Source: Sclerotiophoma versabilis
Lineage: Eukaryota; Ascomycota; Dothideomycetes; Pleosporales; Didymellaceae
DNA length: 64,000 nucleotides
Assembly (NCBI GenBank): GCA_012274445.1
Contig: JAAROD010000080.1
Location: forward strand, 1,240,001 to 1,304,000
Reading direction: 5' to 3'
Within the stretch, counting starts at the first letter, position 1. Each line of letters begins with the position of its first letter. Position numbers and translations under genes: made by a program. The notes under the pieces are model-generated. The model was not told the origin of the DNA, did not search any database, and saw only the letters and a program-made list of their open reading frames with translations. Below, piece by piece: positions 34,539 through 45,941 of this stretch.

Positions 34539-36510
34539 TTACTCGCCGCGGGCGCCGGCAAGACCGTGATGAGATGCAGTAGCCGACTGCTCGCGGCCAA
34601 ACTGGTCCACAACAGGAAACCTAGCCCGAAGTTCAAGAGTGTCCAGCGGGATATGGGAGCGAATGAACTTGTCTCTACCTGATGCAGGTGGCTCGTAGTC
34701 CCAGTGCTCCTTACGGCCAAGTTGCAAGGCCTTCCAGCAGGTCCTCCGGTAACGCTGGCTCTTCAAGGCATCCTGGTGAATCTGCTGGAAGTCCCATTTG
34801 GCGCGAGCTTCGGCCTCGAACTTATTGAGAACTTCTTGATGCTGGAGTTTGTCCGAAAGAGCAAGGTTGTTGAGCTCTTTGGGATCGTGGACCAGGTCAA
34901 AAAGTTGCGGTGGGTCAACCAGGGAGCAAGTGTACTTCCACTGGTGACGACGGATCATGTAGGTAGGCGTGACCGTGCTCTCACCCATGTATTCACCAAA
35001 GACCTCGTCCTTACCGGGTTTGTCAGAGACGAGATAGTCGTATAGGCTGAGACCATCAATGGGTAGAATGGCCGACGCGTCTCCTCCCGCAAGGTCAACG
35101 AATGTTGGGAGAAGGTCCATGGTGGATACCGACTCTGTCACACGCTTTGGCTTGAACTTGGAAGGATGGTTGATAAGCATGGGGACGCGTGCGCTGTTCT
35201 CGAACCATGACATCTTGTACCAAAGGCTACGCTCGCCGAGCATGTCACCATGATCGCCTGAGAAAACAATAACTGTTTCCTCATCAAGGTAGGAGTCCTT
35301 GAGAATTTGCATGAGTTTTCCAACCTGGTCATCAACAAAGCTACATTCGGCAAAGTACGCACGACGAGCGCGTAACTTCGCCTCATCTGGGACTGGGTTA
35401 TTCCAGAGGTCGATGCACTTCATGATACGCTGAGAGTGGGGATCCTGCTCATCTTGAGGAATCTCCAGTTCGGGAAGAGGGATGTCAACATCCTCATAGA
35501 GATCCCAATATTTGCGAAGCATGGCGTAAGGGTCATGAGGGTGTGTCAAGGAGACAGTAAGAGCAAATGGACGTCGAGTCTCAGCTGGCTCGCGAACCCA
35601 CTCATGGAGAAATTGAGAAGACTAACGTGAAAGCGTTAGCGATCAGTGCCAGGCGCAGTTACCTATCGGATCATCGTACCTTGAACATGACTTCCTCGTC
35701 GTAGTCCAGCTGGTTGGTCCGTACGGTAGGGCCCGCTTGCATGACGGATGACATGTTGTGGAACCATTCCTGTCGCTCTTCAGGCTTGTCCCAGTTCACT
35801 GACCACCCAAGGTCAGCGGGATAGATGTCTGTCGTGAGTCTAGAGCTTTAGTTAGTCAAAGTTGAGAATTTGGGCGACGTAACTTACCTATGCTCGAACC
35901 CGTGAAGTTGGTCAGGGCCAATGAAATGCATCTTACCGGCTAGGGCGGTCTCATAGCCTTCAGCTCTAAGATAGTGTGCATAAGTAGGAACTTCAGGTGC
36001 AAGAATGGACGCGTTGTCGTAGCCGCCAATCTTGGATGGAAGCTGTCCTGTGCACATAGTAAACCTTGAAGGCGCACAAAGAGGTGAATTACAGTAGGCG
36101 TTGGAAAATACAACTCCGGTCTCTGCGAGTTTGTCAAGATTGGGTGTCTTGATGACTGAGTTTGGGTTATTCATCTTGAGAAGTGGTGCCGTCATTTGAT
36201 CAGCCATGATGTACAGGATGTTTGGCTTCTTTGAAGAGGCTTGACCACTTCCAGATGCGATCTTCTGCGACTGTTCGAGTAAAGACTCTGATGTGACAAC
36301 GTTTTTGCCATTGTGCTGACTAGTATGAACGTTGCTGTTGTGAGTTCCATTGCTGCCATTCGCATAGCCATTGCCGTTGGTAGTGACTTTCTGTAAGACA
36401 TGACCGTTGGCTAGTGTCTGCACTTCAAGTGATGTAGCACCCTGTCTTGACTGTTTGAGTGGGTGCGAATACGCTGCTGGTGATTCTGAGCGTACAGCGC
36501 TGGGTGCCAT
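34539..36510 (-). CDS. choline sulfatase
   Basis: Three exons (36510-35888, 35839-35680, 35621-34539) encode 621 residues. Introns are 48 and 58 nt with GTAAGT and GTACGA donors. The enzyme hydrolyses choline-O-sulfate to choline and sulfate in the cytosol, recovering stored sulfur or osmolyte. The sulfatase signature is LCAPSRFTMCTGQ, whose first Cys (CxPSR) is the formylglycine site. Metal ligands appear in NILYIMADQM and FSGDHGDMLGE. The C-terminal block CWKALQLGRKEHWDYEPPAS is typical of the choline sulfatase C-terminal domain and separates it from other sulfatases. Residues 1-85 are an Asn/Ser-rich low-complexity extension, not a signal peptide. A TATA box lies about 195 bases upstream. 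Confidence 0.93.
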
Positions 36511-36702
36511 GGTGATGTGAAGGCCTCCAGGCGTCAGTGCCTAGCTGTCGTTCCGTTCGGAGGATGAGAATTGGAGAGCAAGTTGGTTGGTGGTGACTGT
36601 AGTTCAGTGTGATTAACAGGTGATGAAAGTAGATCGCTACGGAAAGTAAGGGCGCGGTTTTGGTCGTGTGCCAAACAAAGTGAAGGTGAGGGCGGACAGT
36701 CC

Positions 36703-36708
36703 TTTATA
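36703..36708 (-). promoter_or_regulatory. probable TATA box of the choline sulfatase gene
   Basis: TATAAA on the minus strand lies about 193-198 bases before the ATG. The 5' leader would be long, so confidence is modest. Confidence 0.35.
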
Positions 36709-39700
36709 GGTAAAGGGTAGTAGTGGCGCCCCAGATGTTGCTTGACGCACGGTGTATGTGGGGAAAGATCAGCTTGGGCGCATCAGTGATTCTTGTGAGA
36801 TTGTGCCTTTCCCGACCAGTCGACGCTGGTAGCCATTGCGTGCTCACCTCAATTGCGTGCTCACCGAACGGCGCTAACCATATCGAGTGATCTGGCACGA
36901 ACGACTAATACGTCCCACACCGACCGATTTAACATAAAACCGACCAAACGACGTCAATGATACATACCGGGCGAGGGTCTGCCATGTGGCACCTACCACG
37001 CGATCGATGTCGGGAATCCACGACCACCACCAGCGGCCGGACGACGACTTGACGAGCGAGAGCAAGCTGCAGCATTCGCATCTTAAGCCACAATCAACGC
37101 ACCTTCCCGCCAATCCTCCGTATGCAGCAAAGATGCCACCTGGCACCGAGGATATACATTTCACAACCTACGCGCACAGACTGCATCGCCCGTTGTGGTG
37201 AGCCTCAGCACGGAGCCTCAGAGTGGACGGAGCCGAAGCGCAACACCCAGTGTCCAGAAAGAGCTAGTCATTAGGTTTGCTGTGTATGGGCTAAGAAACG
37301 GTATCAGTAGCGATTTGTGCTGTCTCTGACGCGGGTGTCGAAAACTAGCTACGGAGTGAGGTTGGAGATTGGCCGTCCTTGGCAATCTACACCTTTTATT
37401 CTGGTCTTTCATTGGCTGTTTGTAGCTACCCCAAGGCGTCTTCTGCCATTCAGAGACCCTTTGCTCCATGCAGAACGTTAACATAACAGTCCAGAAAGAA
37501 AACCACAGACGGGTCCGAAACGCTAGCGACGACAACGCTAGATTGAGAATTGACTCATCACTGTCACCCGCGATGTATTATTGAAAGCACACGCGCCTGG
37601 AACTCTCCCGGTACCCCCGTCCTCTCCGACACGTGATCCGTATCTGCAGCTCGCACCGGACTAGCCGCAACCAGGAACCATTCCATCTCTGAACAAATCA
37701 GGACCATTCGCTACGACACCGCTTCTGCAGGTGGTTGGTAGCGTGTCGTGGGTTTCAACGACAAACTTTCGCAGCTCCTGCCCAAGTCACATTCGTGCAG
37801 TCGTTCTCAAGCACCACGTGGAGGTACTGAACCGTCCATCGACCGGTGTCTAAGGATGGTCAGGCTCGTTGGCCAAGGCTCAATCACGGTGCTCAACGAA
37901 CTGGCGGTCTGCAAATTGTTTCTACGGCACCGGCCGTGCCACACGGAATGTTAAATTTGTTAGAGAAAATTGTTCCAGCGTAAGAGCTCCGACGGAGATC
38001 GACACGCATGGAAATTGATCCGAAAGATGCGTTAGCGCCTGCGTACCTACCAGCTGCATTACGGCTGGTTATCTCTTTGATGACCTGTGCTACCACAGCA
38101 CTTACTAGACACGATATCAACTATCCTTCCGTGTGAGCAATGCATGGACTTCTTACCAGTATGTGCCTCAGTTTGACGAGCACTTCATGGATTGCTATCA
38201 CGATGCGCAGAATGGCAGTCTGCGCATTTGAAATCCTTGGCAGTTCAGCCGGGGTTCCCTCTGACCTTGTCCATTCTTTGTTGCGGTCGCTCGCCCTCGA
38301 GGCAGTCAACTCTGCTTCTGTAGGTGCGATCTTGACTCTTGACCACTAACAATGAGTCTTGTGTTCTTCACGAGAAGCAAGCGACTATCGCAGTAGAGGG
38401 TTGGAAAAGCACAACTGCCTGCAACCTTGCTCACATGATCACGAAGGTTGAAAGACGGCATAACCCCGTCATGCTCAACCATCTGCCATCTTGCAGCAGG
38501 AAATTCTGCCTCTGGATCGCTTTGCCTCGTCCGGACAAGCTGTCACACCATTTTCTGAAGATATGCTCAACCCCACATACGCTAGCGAACGCCCTCCCTG
38601 TACTCAGCTCTACAATCAACACAACGTCAGCCTTTTCTCCACATACGCTAGACAACTCACAACGCAGCATCACCTGCTCTCTCGGACTTGGCTCTTCGGA
38701 TTCGTCAGTATGTGTCAAGCTCAGTCAGAAGACATCGAACCCGAAATCTCGTCCACGAATCGGCTTGCACAGTACGCATGCGTCACTTGACAGTACCCTA
38801 GACTATTACAGGCTTATCTTTCAATATTTATGACTCTGCGATCGACATGCCTCTCTGCGACGACCCGATGGCAAGCGCGAGCATCCGACATATTGGTCCT
38901 TCATTGAAGTCAAGGCCTTGTGAATATTCGCCACCATCTTCCCTACATACGCTAGATGAAGTTGCATCTGTGACTCGGTATGTCCGATAGGTTGGCTAGT
39001 GTCAGTCTTGCGTTCAACGCCGCGCTCCCAAGCCGCCGAGCACAATATCAATGACCGGAGTTGTACATACATGTGACGTGTTGCGATACGGGAGTTTATG
39101 CAGGTCAACAGAAGCATACGAAGCAAGTAGTAGCACTTCGCCTCGAATTTTTTACCCAAACTGCTGCCAGATATTCAATCCGCATTAGACGATCATCTCT
39201 AGATACGTGGGACTCAATATGCGGAGCCATGGATGTATCCAACACAAGAACGTCAACAGAAACAGACAGGGGCCATGGCAGCTTTCATCGCAAGTCTTCT
39301 CCAACGTGAATAAGGGAGATCTACACGCAACTTAGGCTGATCAACAATGTCACTAACCTTAGCATGAATACGAAATTGTCAAGCAAGAAGGGCCAGTAAT
39401 GAAGCAGACATTGTCTGGAGAACAAAATGGTTTGTATTTCCAGTTTGTATTTGGGGAGAGTGAGAAGAGTAGGGGCTTTCTTCTCCATGCCTCAATTCTT
39501 TTGTTCAGGTAATTCGTATCCGCGAAACGCCTCCTTGCAAGTTTCGTATCCTCGTGATATGGTGGGCTCAGGACCAGCGTTGAGCCGACTTCATTTCAAC
39601 TCCAAACACATCCACAAAAAAAAAAAAAAAGGCTGACTCACGAAGATGAATGGCAGAGAACAAGTGACAGAAGGGTAAACATGAGACGAACGACATGTGA

Positions 39701-39720
39701 AAAGAGTGCAATGCTGTAAC
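36709..39720. other. 3-kb stretch without a clear gene; possible decayed minus-strand gene at 37.9-39.1 kb
   Basis: The first 1 kb holds the sulfatase promoter region and nothing gene-like. Between 37.9 and 39.1 kb, short minus-strand frames alternate with intron-like signals, described in a separate entry. A poly-A tract of 15 lies near 39617-39631. No transposon ends or tRNA were seen. Confidence 0.4.
37893..38960 (-). pseudogene. possible decayed multi-exon gene, unrecognised
   Basis: On the minus strand several short open stretches look protein-like, for example an aliphatic helix at 38121-38309 (AILRIVIAIHEVLVKLRHIL) and a second at 37893-38120 (CLVSAVVAQVIKEITSR). Between them and upstream lie GTAAGA, GTAGGT and GTATGTRG donors. 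The 11-base string CTAGCGTATGT occurs three times (38575-38585, 38640-38650, 38944-38954, minus strand). Frames are broken by stops, so I cannot join one protein. It may be a relic, a real gene with many introns, or chance. Confidence 0.2.
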
Positions 39721-41979
39721 TTAGTTCTTGCCAGGCAAAACTGTTGCGTACTCGATGATGACCGAGGTAATGAGCTTGGTGCGAGTGCCAATGTTCATTG
39801 GAGTCGAAGAAGCCTTTTCGACAATTTCGGATATGGTAGTGATCGAGGGGTTAACCTCGGGCGTTGGTGTTGTATCGGCGTCAACAGTAATATACTGGGT
39901 GACTATTTCTGTCTCATGCACAACCTTCGTTCCGCCCTGGTCGCCGGCTTGACCGTTAGCGGCCTCTGTGGCATTGTTCCACACCCATCGACCGGACGAG
40001 GAGTCGAAGTGTCCAGCAACCTCATCGGCGGGAGTGGTGGAGTTGGTGCCATCAGGGCCTGGACCGTTGTAGACTGGAGGGTTGCCCTCAATGTCGTTGT
40101 TGTACTCGACTTCGCCATCCCAGGTAGGCACCTCATCATCCGAGTCCGGAATCGAGACGGGGACATTGAAGATGGTGACGTTGAGACCCGCAGGCGGGTT
40201 CGTGCGAGGGATCTCACTGTAGTCCAAAGCTTGAATACGCCAGCTGAAGTTGGCCTTTAGGTAGGCTGCAACGTCTTCCTTGTCTAAGCTCTTCAACTCT
40301 CCCAACTGGTGCTTCTGTGCCAAACTTTCGGTTAGCACGATATTCCCCGTAACAATTACGTCCGAACTCATACGAGGAGACGACATTGAGGCGAGTTGAC
40401 CGACATAGTTGGGATCTGTGGGCCAATTCCTCGGGTTGGCATCGGGTTCACCCAAGAAGGCACGAACAGAATAGGAGATTTGAATATCTGTAGGCATCTT
40501 GACTTCACACAGCCAGTCTGTCCCCTTGGTGTTGCCGCTAATGGTGTTGTTGTTACCGATGCTGTTACCAGGCGACGGAGTCGCCGTGTTCGTGCCGTTC
40601 AGGCCTTGGGTCGCCGGCTTGTAGAGTTTGTTGAGCGTCGCAGTGAAGGTTTGGTTGGACGGGTTCGACACAAGTTCAGGGTAGGTGTACCCAAACGATG
40701 TCCAGTTGCGGGATGTTGTCGATGTCCACATATCACCAAGTGCATTCATGTGGAACGGTGCGAGAGGTGATGCAGGACCCTCAATGGCACTTTTGGCAAC
40801 CGCAAACGTGCCCTTCGCCTGTGCTGCATCCTCAACCCAAGTATCTGGGTATCTGTACTGGTATAAAGCAAAGATGCGATCCATGTTTGCATGGTGAAAC
40901 CAAAAGACAGGGTCAAACGCCGAGACTTCGACGATGCCCATGTGTCCGAGGCCGAAAGAGTTGTGAAGTCCATCATGAAGAGTTTCGAAGTTTCCAATAG
41001 TACCACCGTTGGCCTTGTTACTAACTTGGTTGAACGGCTGATACATGGTAAGGAGCTTGTAGAGCATGTCACGGTTGTTCGGCTGCTGTTTTCCAATGCG
41101 TTCGTTCGCCGCATCATTGCGGCTGGTGGCATTGAGAGCAAATCCATCGACCGGAAAGCGAATTGTGTGGTTCCAGTTCTTAAACTGAAACTCGCTCTAC
41201 AATGTTATCAGATACAGCAGACAAAAGAATCATCATGCTGTGCACGTACCAAAGGTGCGAAGTCATCGTACTTCAGTGGATGGAAGTCGTAACGATATAG
41301 GGGGTTGGCAATGTTGCCCGTAGTTCCGTTAGGAAATGTGACAGTAGCTGTTTGGCGACGAAGACTAGCAGGCATGCATCCTTCGTCGCTGTTGGGCGGA
41401 TCCATTGCCCAATCCCAGTATGGCAGGCGTACTCTATCGGCTATCGCCATGGCCTTGTCTCGAGCCTCACCTGCCGGATACTCTTTAGCAATATCAACAG
41501 CACGATCGTGAAGAACCTGCTCGAAGAGAGCAAGGTAAGGCCTGTGCCAGGGACCGAACATATTGCTCATATGAGGGCAGTAGCCCATCATTTCCTGGCC
41601 GTCTACGCCCGTTACACCATCCCATTGCCCGAATGGAACTCCATGTATCCCTAACATTGTTAATATTGTTAAGTAGTGAAGCATGTATCAACACACCCGC
41701 GACTTTATAGTAAGACATCTTCTCATTCTGCTCCATAGCCTGGAAGCGAGCGAAGGCTTGCAAGAAGATGTTCCACGTTTCAGTGTCCTTCTCTAGCTCC
41801 CGCAACTCCTGTCTTGGGTACACGCCGGTTCCTTGCACTCCAACAACGCTGAAGTAGCTGTTGTGTGCCTTAACAACTCCGCACGACGGGCCATCGGTGG
41901 AGTTGGATACGGCTCGTGCGTTTGCTAGCAAAGAAACGAAAGTGGTGAAAGTTGCAAAGAAAGAAACGAAAGACTTCAT
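39721..41979 (-). CDS. secreted tyrosinase-family copper oxidase
   Basis: Three exons (41979-41697, 41650-41250, 41196-39721) encode 719 residues. Introns are 46 and 53 nt (GTGTGT and GTACGT donors). Tyrosinases oxidise phenols to o-quinones with a type-3 copper pair. Residues 1-23 are a signal peptide (MKSFVSFFATFTTF...). The CuA site is formed by the His in GIHGVPFGQ, the His in YCPHMSNMFG and the His in WHRPYLALFEQ. CuB has LHDGLHNSFG and DPVFWFHHANMDRIF. Many sequons indicate glycosylation. The C-terminal half (from about residue 450) is a long Pro/Thr/Asn-rich extension, longer than short bacterial-type enzymes. The product could act on melanin or phenolic polymers outside the cell. Substrate cannot be told from sequence. 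Confidence 0.93.
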
Positions 41980-43048
41980 CGCGGCCAGCCAGCAAAGAGT
42001 GTGTTTGATCAATAGAGATCGAGAAAGAACGAATGTGCGACTGTGGCGCAAAGGAAAGAATGTGCGTCACTAGGACTGAACGAAAGACTGGGCAAACCGG
42101 ATGCGCGATGCATTCGTTGAAAGAGCAGAGAAAGAAGCCATATAAGTGACCAACGAGATGAAGAGGAGTCGAATTCGTCCACTGCCCCGCTGTCCAGGTC
42201 TGACGTACCGTACTTTGCCGTTGTCACTTCATGCAGAGATCATCCAAAAGGTTGGTAGAGTGAGGGGCTGCCGAAGCTGGCACTGGGATCCCTATTGATG
42301 TGTTGATACTCGAAACATGTTTCGTTTCTTGCGCATAAACCTCCTTGCAGGCAAGAGAAGTGAAAACGCAGCCAATGGGGGAAAGGCGTTTCAAAGTGTC
42401 ATCGGACTTTCCAGCTTTGTACTTTCGATACTACAAATTACTGGTAGCAAAAAGTCAGGTTCGTAGTATTAACATTGCTGAGGAAGAAATTCGGGCTGAT
42501 GGCTTGAGTAAAGCGTCTCTAGGAAACCGTTTCTGAGTCGCATACTCGGGTTCTCAAACGCTCCTTGGGTGCCTCCTGGGGTGAATGTTTGATACCAGAT
42601 CATGCAACGAGACCCACGAGTTCCATATGTTCATTTTCAAGTCCATGAGACGCTTGTGAGCGTGACCAGATCAGAGCCACGATCACGATGTCCGATAGAG
42701 CGGATGGATGTGGTTGCATGATGTGAAATGTCAGGGTGATTGCACGGACCATTGTTCGCTGGTGCGACACTTCCAAGCGACTACTGTTGTCCCAAGAAGC
42801 CACTGCCATTTCCAACGGCTCCAAAATCGATGATGCGGATCCCGGAAGAAAGAAGCCTAATCCTCGGTTGCTGCCGAGCGACATTTGATGGTCTCAGGCC
42901 GCGGAGGTTATGTCGAAGTCAGTGTAAGTCTGAGTAGGATTTAGGGATGAAACACTCCACGTCTAGTTATGCAGTGTTTCGCAAGATGTCATCAAATCGT
43001 TCGACTAGGTGCCCGCGGAAGTTCGTACAGTATTCTTATACAAGAAGT
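41980..43048. other. intergenic upstream of tyrosinase
   Basis: This is the tyrosinase promoter and the 3' flank of the next gene. A 94-codon minus frame at 42600-42884 has no supporting splice pattern or known family. Confidence 0.4.
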
Positions 43049-44206
43049 TCAGGCAGTCTCCATCGTGTCTGGAGGTAAGTCCGGGTCTCCCGCAGAGCTT
43101 GTGAGTGATCGCTTTGCCGTATTGCCCGATCTGGAAGGATCGCCTTTCCTCTTCCTGACATTGTCTGTATCTCCAGCGACATGTACTCTCGCCCATCTTT
43201 TGACCCTCATAAACGTCTCGACCACCGATGCCGGCAGCCCGCCGACTTGCGCGACAGACATTCCACTACTTGTCATCAACACGTCCACATGTGTTCTAGC
43301 TCTAGTTATCGCGGTATTGAGAGATTGGCCGTAGACAGTTTCGCGGAAAGAGGTGAGCGCTATGTTGCGTAGCAGGATGATGTTGCCGACTTGAAGACGC
43401 TCCAAGATCTGCAAGAGCTGAACCTGCACATGATTTCGCTCGTTATTCGACTCTCGAGATGGACGCAACCAGAATGTCATCTTGAAGTTCGAGCGAGTGT
43501 CATCCCCTACAGTGATCTCCCACAGGTCCATCTTGTAACCACCCTTGCGCACAAACACTTCGCGTCGCTCGGGCGTAGTCATGAGAGCGCAAAGAAAATT
43601 CGGCGTGGGTGTCTGAGGATAACTAGAGCGCAGATGCTGCGCAGTAGGTAATGATCCAAGAGGCGTCACAGCCATGGTGGATGGTACCTGCAGAACGAGT
43701 ACATGGCTGTCGACTGGAGAGGGGCTGCTGAGTCCTGATGTGGTGGTGCCGAAGGAGGTTGTCAAGAACGATGAGGAGGTCACGGTGTTCTCTGAACCCG
43801 CGTCTTGGACAACCTGTGAAGATAGCAATGTATCGTGAAAGATGAGGGAGTGCTGGAGGTAATCATCCGCTAGCGAAACCTCCTCGCCAAGTGTGAGCGT
43901 GGTGTCAAAGTTGGTTGTGTCATACTCAGGCATCAAAGAAAATTCTTCGATTCCTGGTATTTCGAAAGAGTGGCTGCCATGAGCACCCTGCAGGCCAGTT
44001 CCAGGAAGATAAGGCTGCGACCATCCAGTGTGAAGGGGAGCGCTCTTTAATCCGATATCTCGCCACTTTAAGGCAGCTTGTTCCTCGGTAGATTGGCCAT
44101 GCCGTTCTTTCACATCAAATTCATCGCATTCGGCAGGTTTGAGAAGGCCGTCTCTGAAGTTGAGATGTTCGCGAAGTGGTGCGCCATTCAAGAGTTTGAG
44201 CCTCAT
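43049..44206 (-). CDS. hypothetical protein with possible OB-fold domain
   Basis: This is a single exon of 385 residues starting MRLKLLNGAPLREHL. Residues 1-200 are polar and apparently disordered, with a Ser/Thr-rich stretch at about 140-175. Residues 215-330 alternate strand-like segments (KMDLWEITVGDD, FKMTFWLRPS, VGNIILLRNIALTSF, VYGQSLNTAITRARTHVDVL). The pattern of strand, turn and 'GDIILLRNV' block resembles OB-fold single-strand DNA-binding domains. The tail is basic (KRKGDPSRSGNTAKR). The OB-fold assignment is inference from pattern only; I cannot name a family. It is divergent from the Apd1/Aim32-like gene, with 455 bases between the starts. Confidence 0.65.
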   Translation of the reverse strand: MRLKLLNGAPLREHLNFRDGLLKPAECDEFDVKERHGQSTEEQAALKWRDIGLKSAPLHTGWSQPYLPGTGLQGAHGSHSFEIPGIEEFSLMPEYDTTNFDTTLTLGEEVSLADDYLQHSLIFHDTLLSSQVVQDAGSENTVTSSSFLTTSFGTTTSGLSSPSPVDSHVLVLQVPSTMAVTPLGSLPTAQHLRSSYPQTPTPNFLCALMTTPERREVFVRKGGYKMDLWEITVGDDTRSNFKMTFWLRPSRESNNERNHVQVQLLQILERLQVGNIILLRNIALTSFRETVYGQSLNTAITRARTHVDVLMTSSGMSVAQVGGLPASVVETFMRVKRWARVHVAGDTDNVRKRKGDPSRSGNTAKRSLTSSAGDPDLPPDTMETA

Positions 44207-44661
44207 TGGCTATAGATGGCACGTTGACGCGTCGCCAGTCAACTGAAAAGTTAATTGCTGAGGCTCGCAACAGAAGCCTGCTCGGCGAGTGGTGTAGCGC
44301 CTGTGACTGCTTTGTGAGCCAACAACCTGCGCCACAAGAAAAGCAAGGTGAAGTGAAAGAGGTCGGTGATGGGTTCGGAGAAGATACAATGTCCGAGTGC
44401 CGCGTCGTTCTTTCGCTCTCTCCGTCCGAGTCTGCCCCCTATGATTGACCGGAGGCATCAGCAGGAGAACACATAAGCGTGAGACTGTCAACAGGTGCTG
44501 TCGCAACTTTCAATATTTGATTCCTACCCTGCTGCTATTCAAAAAAAAAAGGTAGATACCTTCACGATCAATAAACGAGACAGAACATCGTCATCGCACC
44601 CACTTTCCGCATCCAGCCTTGGCAATCTAATCTGATTACAAAGTCTAAGGCCTGAATATCA
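44207..44661. other. shared divergent promoter region
   Basis: This lies between two divergent start codons. It contains a short A-run near 44540 and no recognised element. Confidence 0.45.
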
Positions 44662-45941
44662 ATGATGGGGCCGCCTAAGCCGACCAACAAGCCTTTGAAC
44701 GCATACAGAATGACTGCGACACTCAAAAACTTCGCCTACAAGCTGTCCTCGACGTTGTCGTCGTCGGAGGTGCCAACGCTGAAGAAAAATGGCGAATTCT
44801 CCAAAGCTCGAAAGACGGAGGATCTTTTCCCCACCACCGACCCCGCGATAGACGGTGACGATTGTGTACATGACTGCGCATCCTGCACGATCAAGTACCC
44901 ACGCAAATTCGAAATCGACGAGACAGAAGAGCTGTATGGTCATGTGAAAGGATGGCAGACACATCTGATTGTTGCGACTGGAAAGACGGATTGGGTGCGA
45001 GATGTCGCGGATGAGAAGGGGAGCATCATGGAAGCTGTCGACAGAGGGGATGTAAAGCCTGGCAATGGGGTAAGCTTTAGGATCCTACTGATACAAACAC
45101 ACATAAGATTAATTGCTCGTAGAAACTCATGCTGTCCGCTTCCGACATGCCTGTCCCTGATCACTCAGATACGAGCTCGATGGTGTTGCTATTACCTTCA
45201 TGGAAGTTCGTCGATAATGTCACACCTGCAAGCGTACCCGAACTTATTACCAATTATGTGAACCGAGGCCCAACGAACGACTCGCCGCTATACCGCAAAC
45301 CCATTGTATCCACACAGCCGTCGACAGTACCCTCAGAAGGCTCGTCTCCCACAGATCTAGCATCAAAAGCTGGAGACACCACAATACCGCCTACGGTGTC
45401 GACAGGATCGAGCTTGAGAGCGCGACCGTGCCCACACAAGTATCTGATCCTTCTATGTAGTCAGAAGACTCGTGATGCACGCTGTGGTCAGTCTGCACCA
45501 CTTCTGCGCCGCGAGTTCGAGAGGCATCTACGGCCTCTGGGGCTATACCGAGATTTACATGATGAGCGACCTGGTGGTGTGGGTATATACTTCATAAGTC
45601 ACGTCGGTGGTCACAAGTTCTCGGCCAACGTGATGGTCTACCGACACTCATCCACAGTTGAGCATCCGAACGAAGCCAACGGTCACGCCAATGGTGTCCA
45701 AGAGGCCCTGGAAGAGCTCAAGATCGATTCAGACAAAGACCACGAGGTGGTCCTTGACACGAACAAGGAGCAACAGGCTGACAGCAATGGAGAGGCTGCT
45801 CAGTGCATTTGGCTGGCGCGTGTTCGTCCAGAGGATTGCGAAAACATAATCAGATATACAGTACTCCAGGGCAAGGTCGTGAAGCCTGAGAGGCAGCTGA
45901 GAGGAGGTTTTGATAGATCGAAACAGCTAGCGAGTTGGTGA
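44662..45941 (+). CDS. Apd1/Aim32-type thioredoxin-like [2Fe-2S] ferredoxin (sucrase/ferredoxin-like)
   Basis: Two exons (44662-45069, 45123-45941) encode 408 residues. The 53-nt intron has a GTAAGC donor and a CGTAG acceptor. Family members carry a [2Fe-2S] cluster bound by two Cys and two His in a thioredoxin-like domain. The ligand region shows LILLCSQKTRDARCGQSAP and the diagnostic HVGGH in YFISHVGGHKFSANVMVY. An N-terminal segment has further Cys in DCVHDCASCTIKYPRKF. The last 100 residues include an acidic Asn/Glu-rich insert and the block IWLARVRPEDCENIIRYTVL. Apd1 is cytosolic and Aim32 mitochondrial in yeast; which one this represents is not decided. Two adjacent ATGs begin the frame (44662, 44665). 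Confidence 0.82.

Noticed and set aside
38339..38833. 164-codon plus-strand ORF
   Set aside because: The minus strand carries the splice-like signals here, and the plus frame has no recognisable product.
36511..39720. RIP-affected transposon relic
   Set aside because: The stretch is not strongly AT-rich and shows no transposase or long terminal repeats.
39697..40260. 187-codon plus-strand ORF
   Set aside because: It is a shadow of the tyrosinase C-terminal extension.
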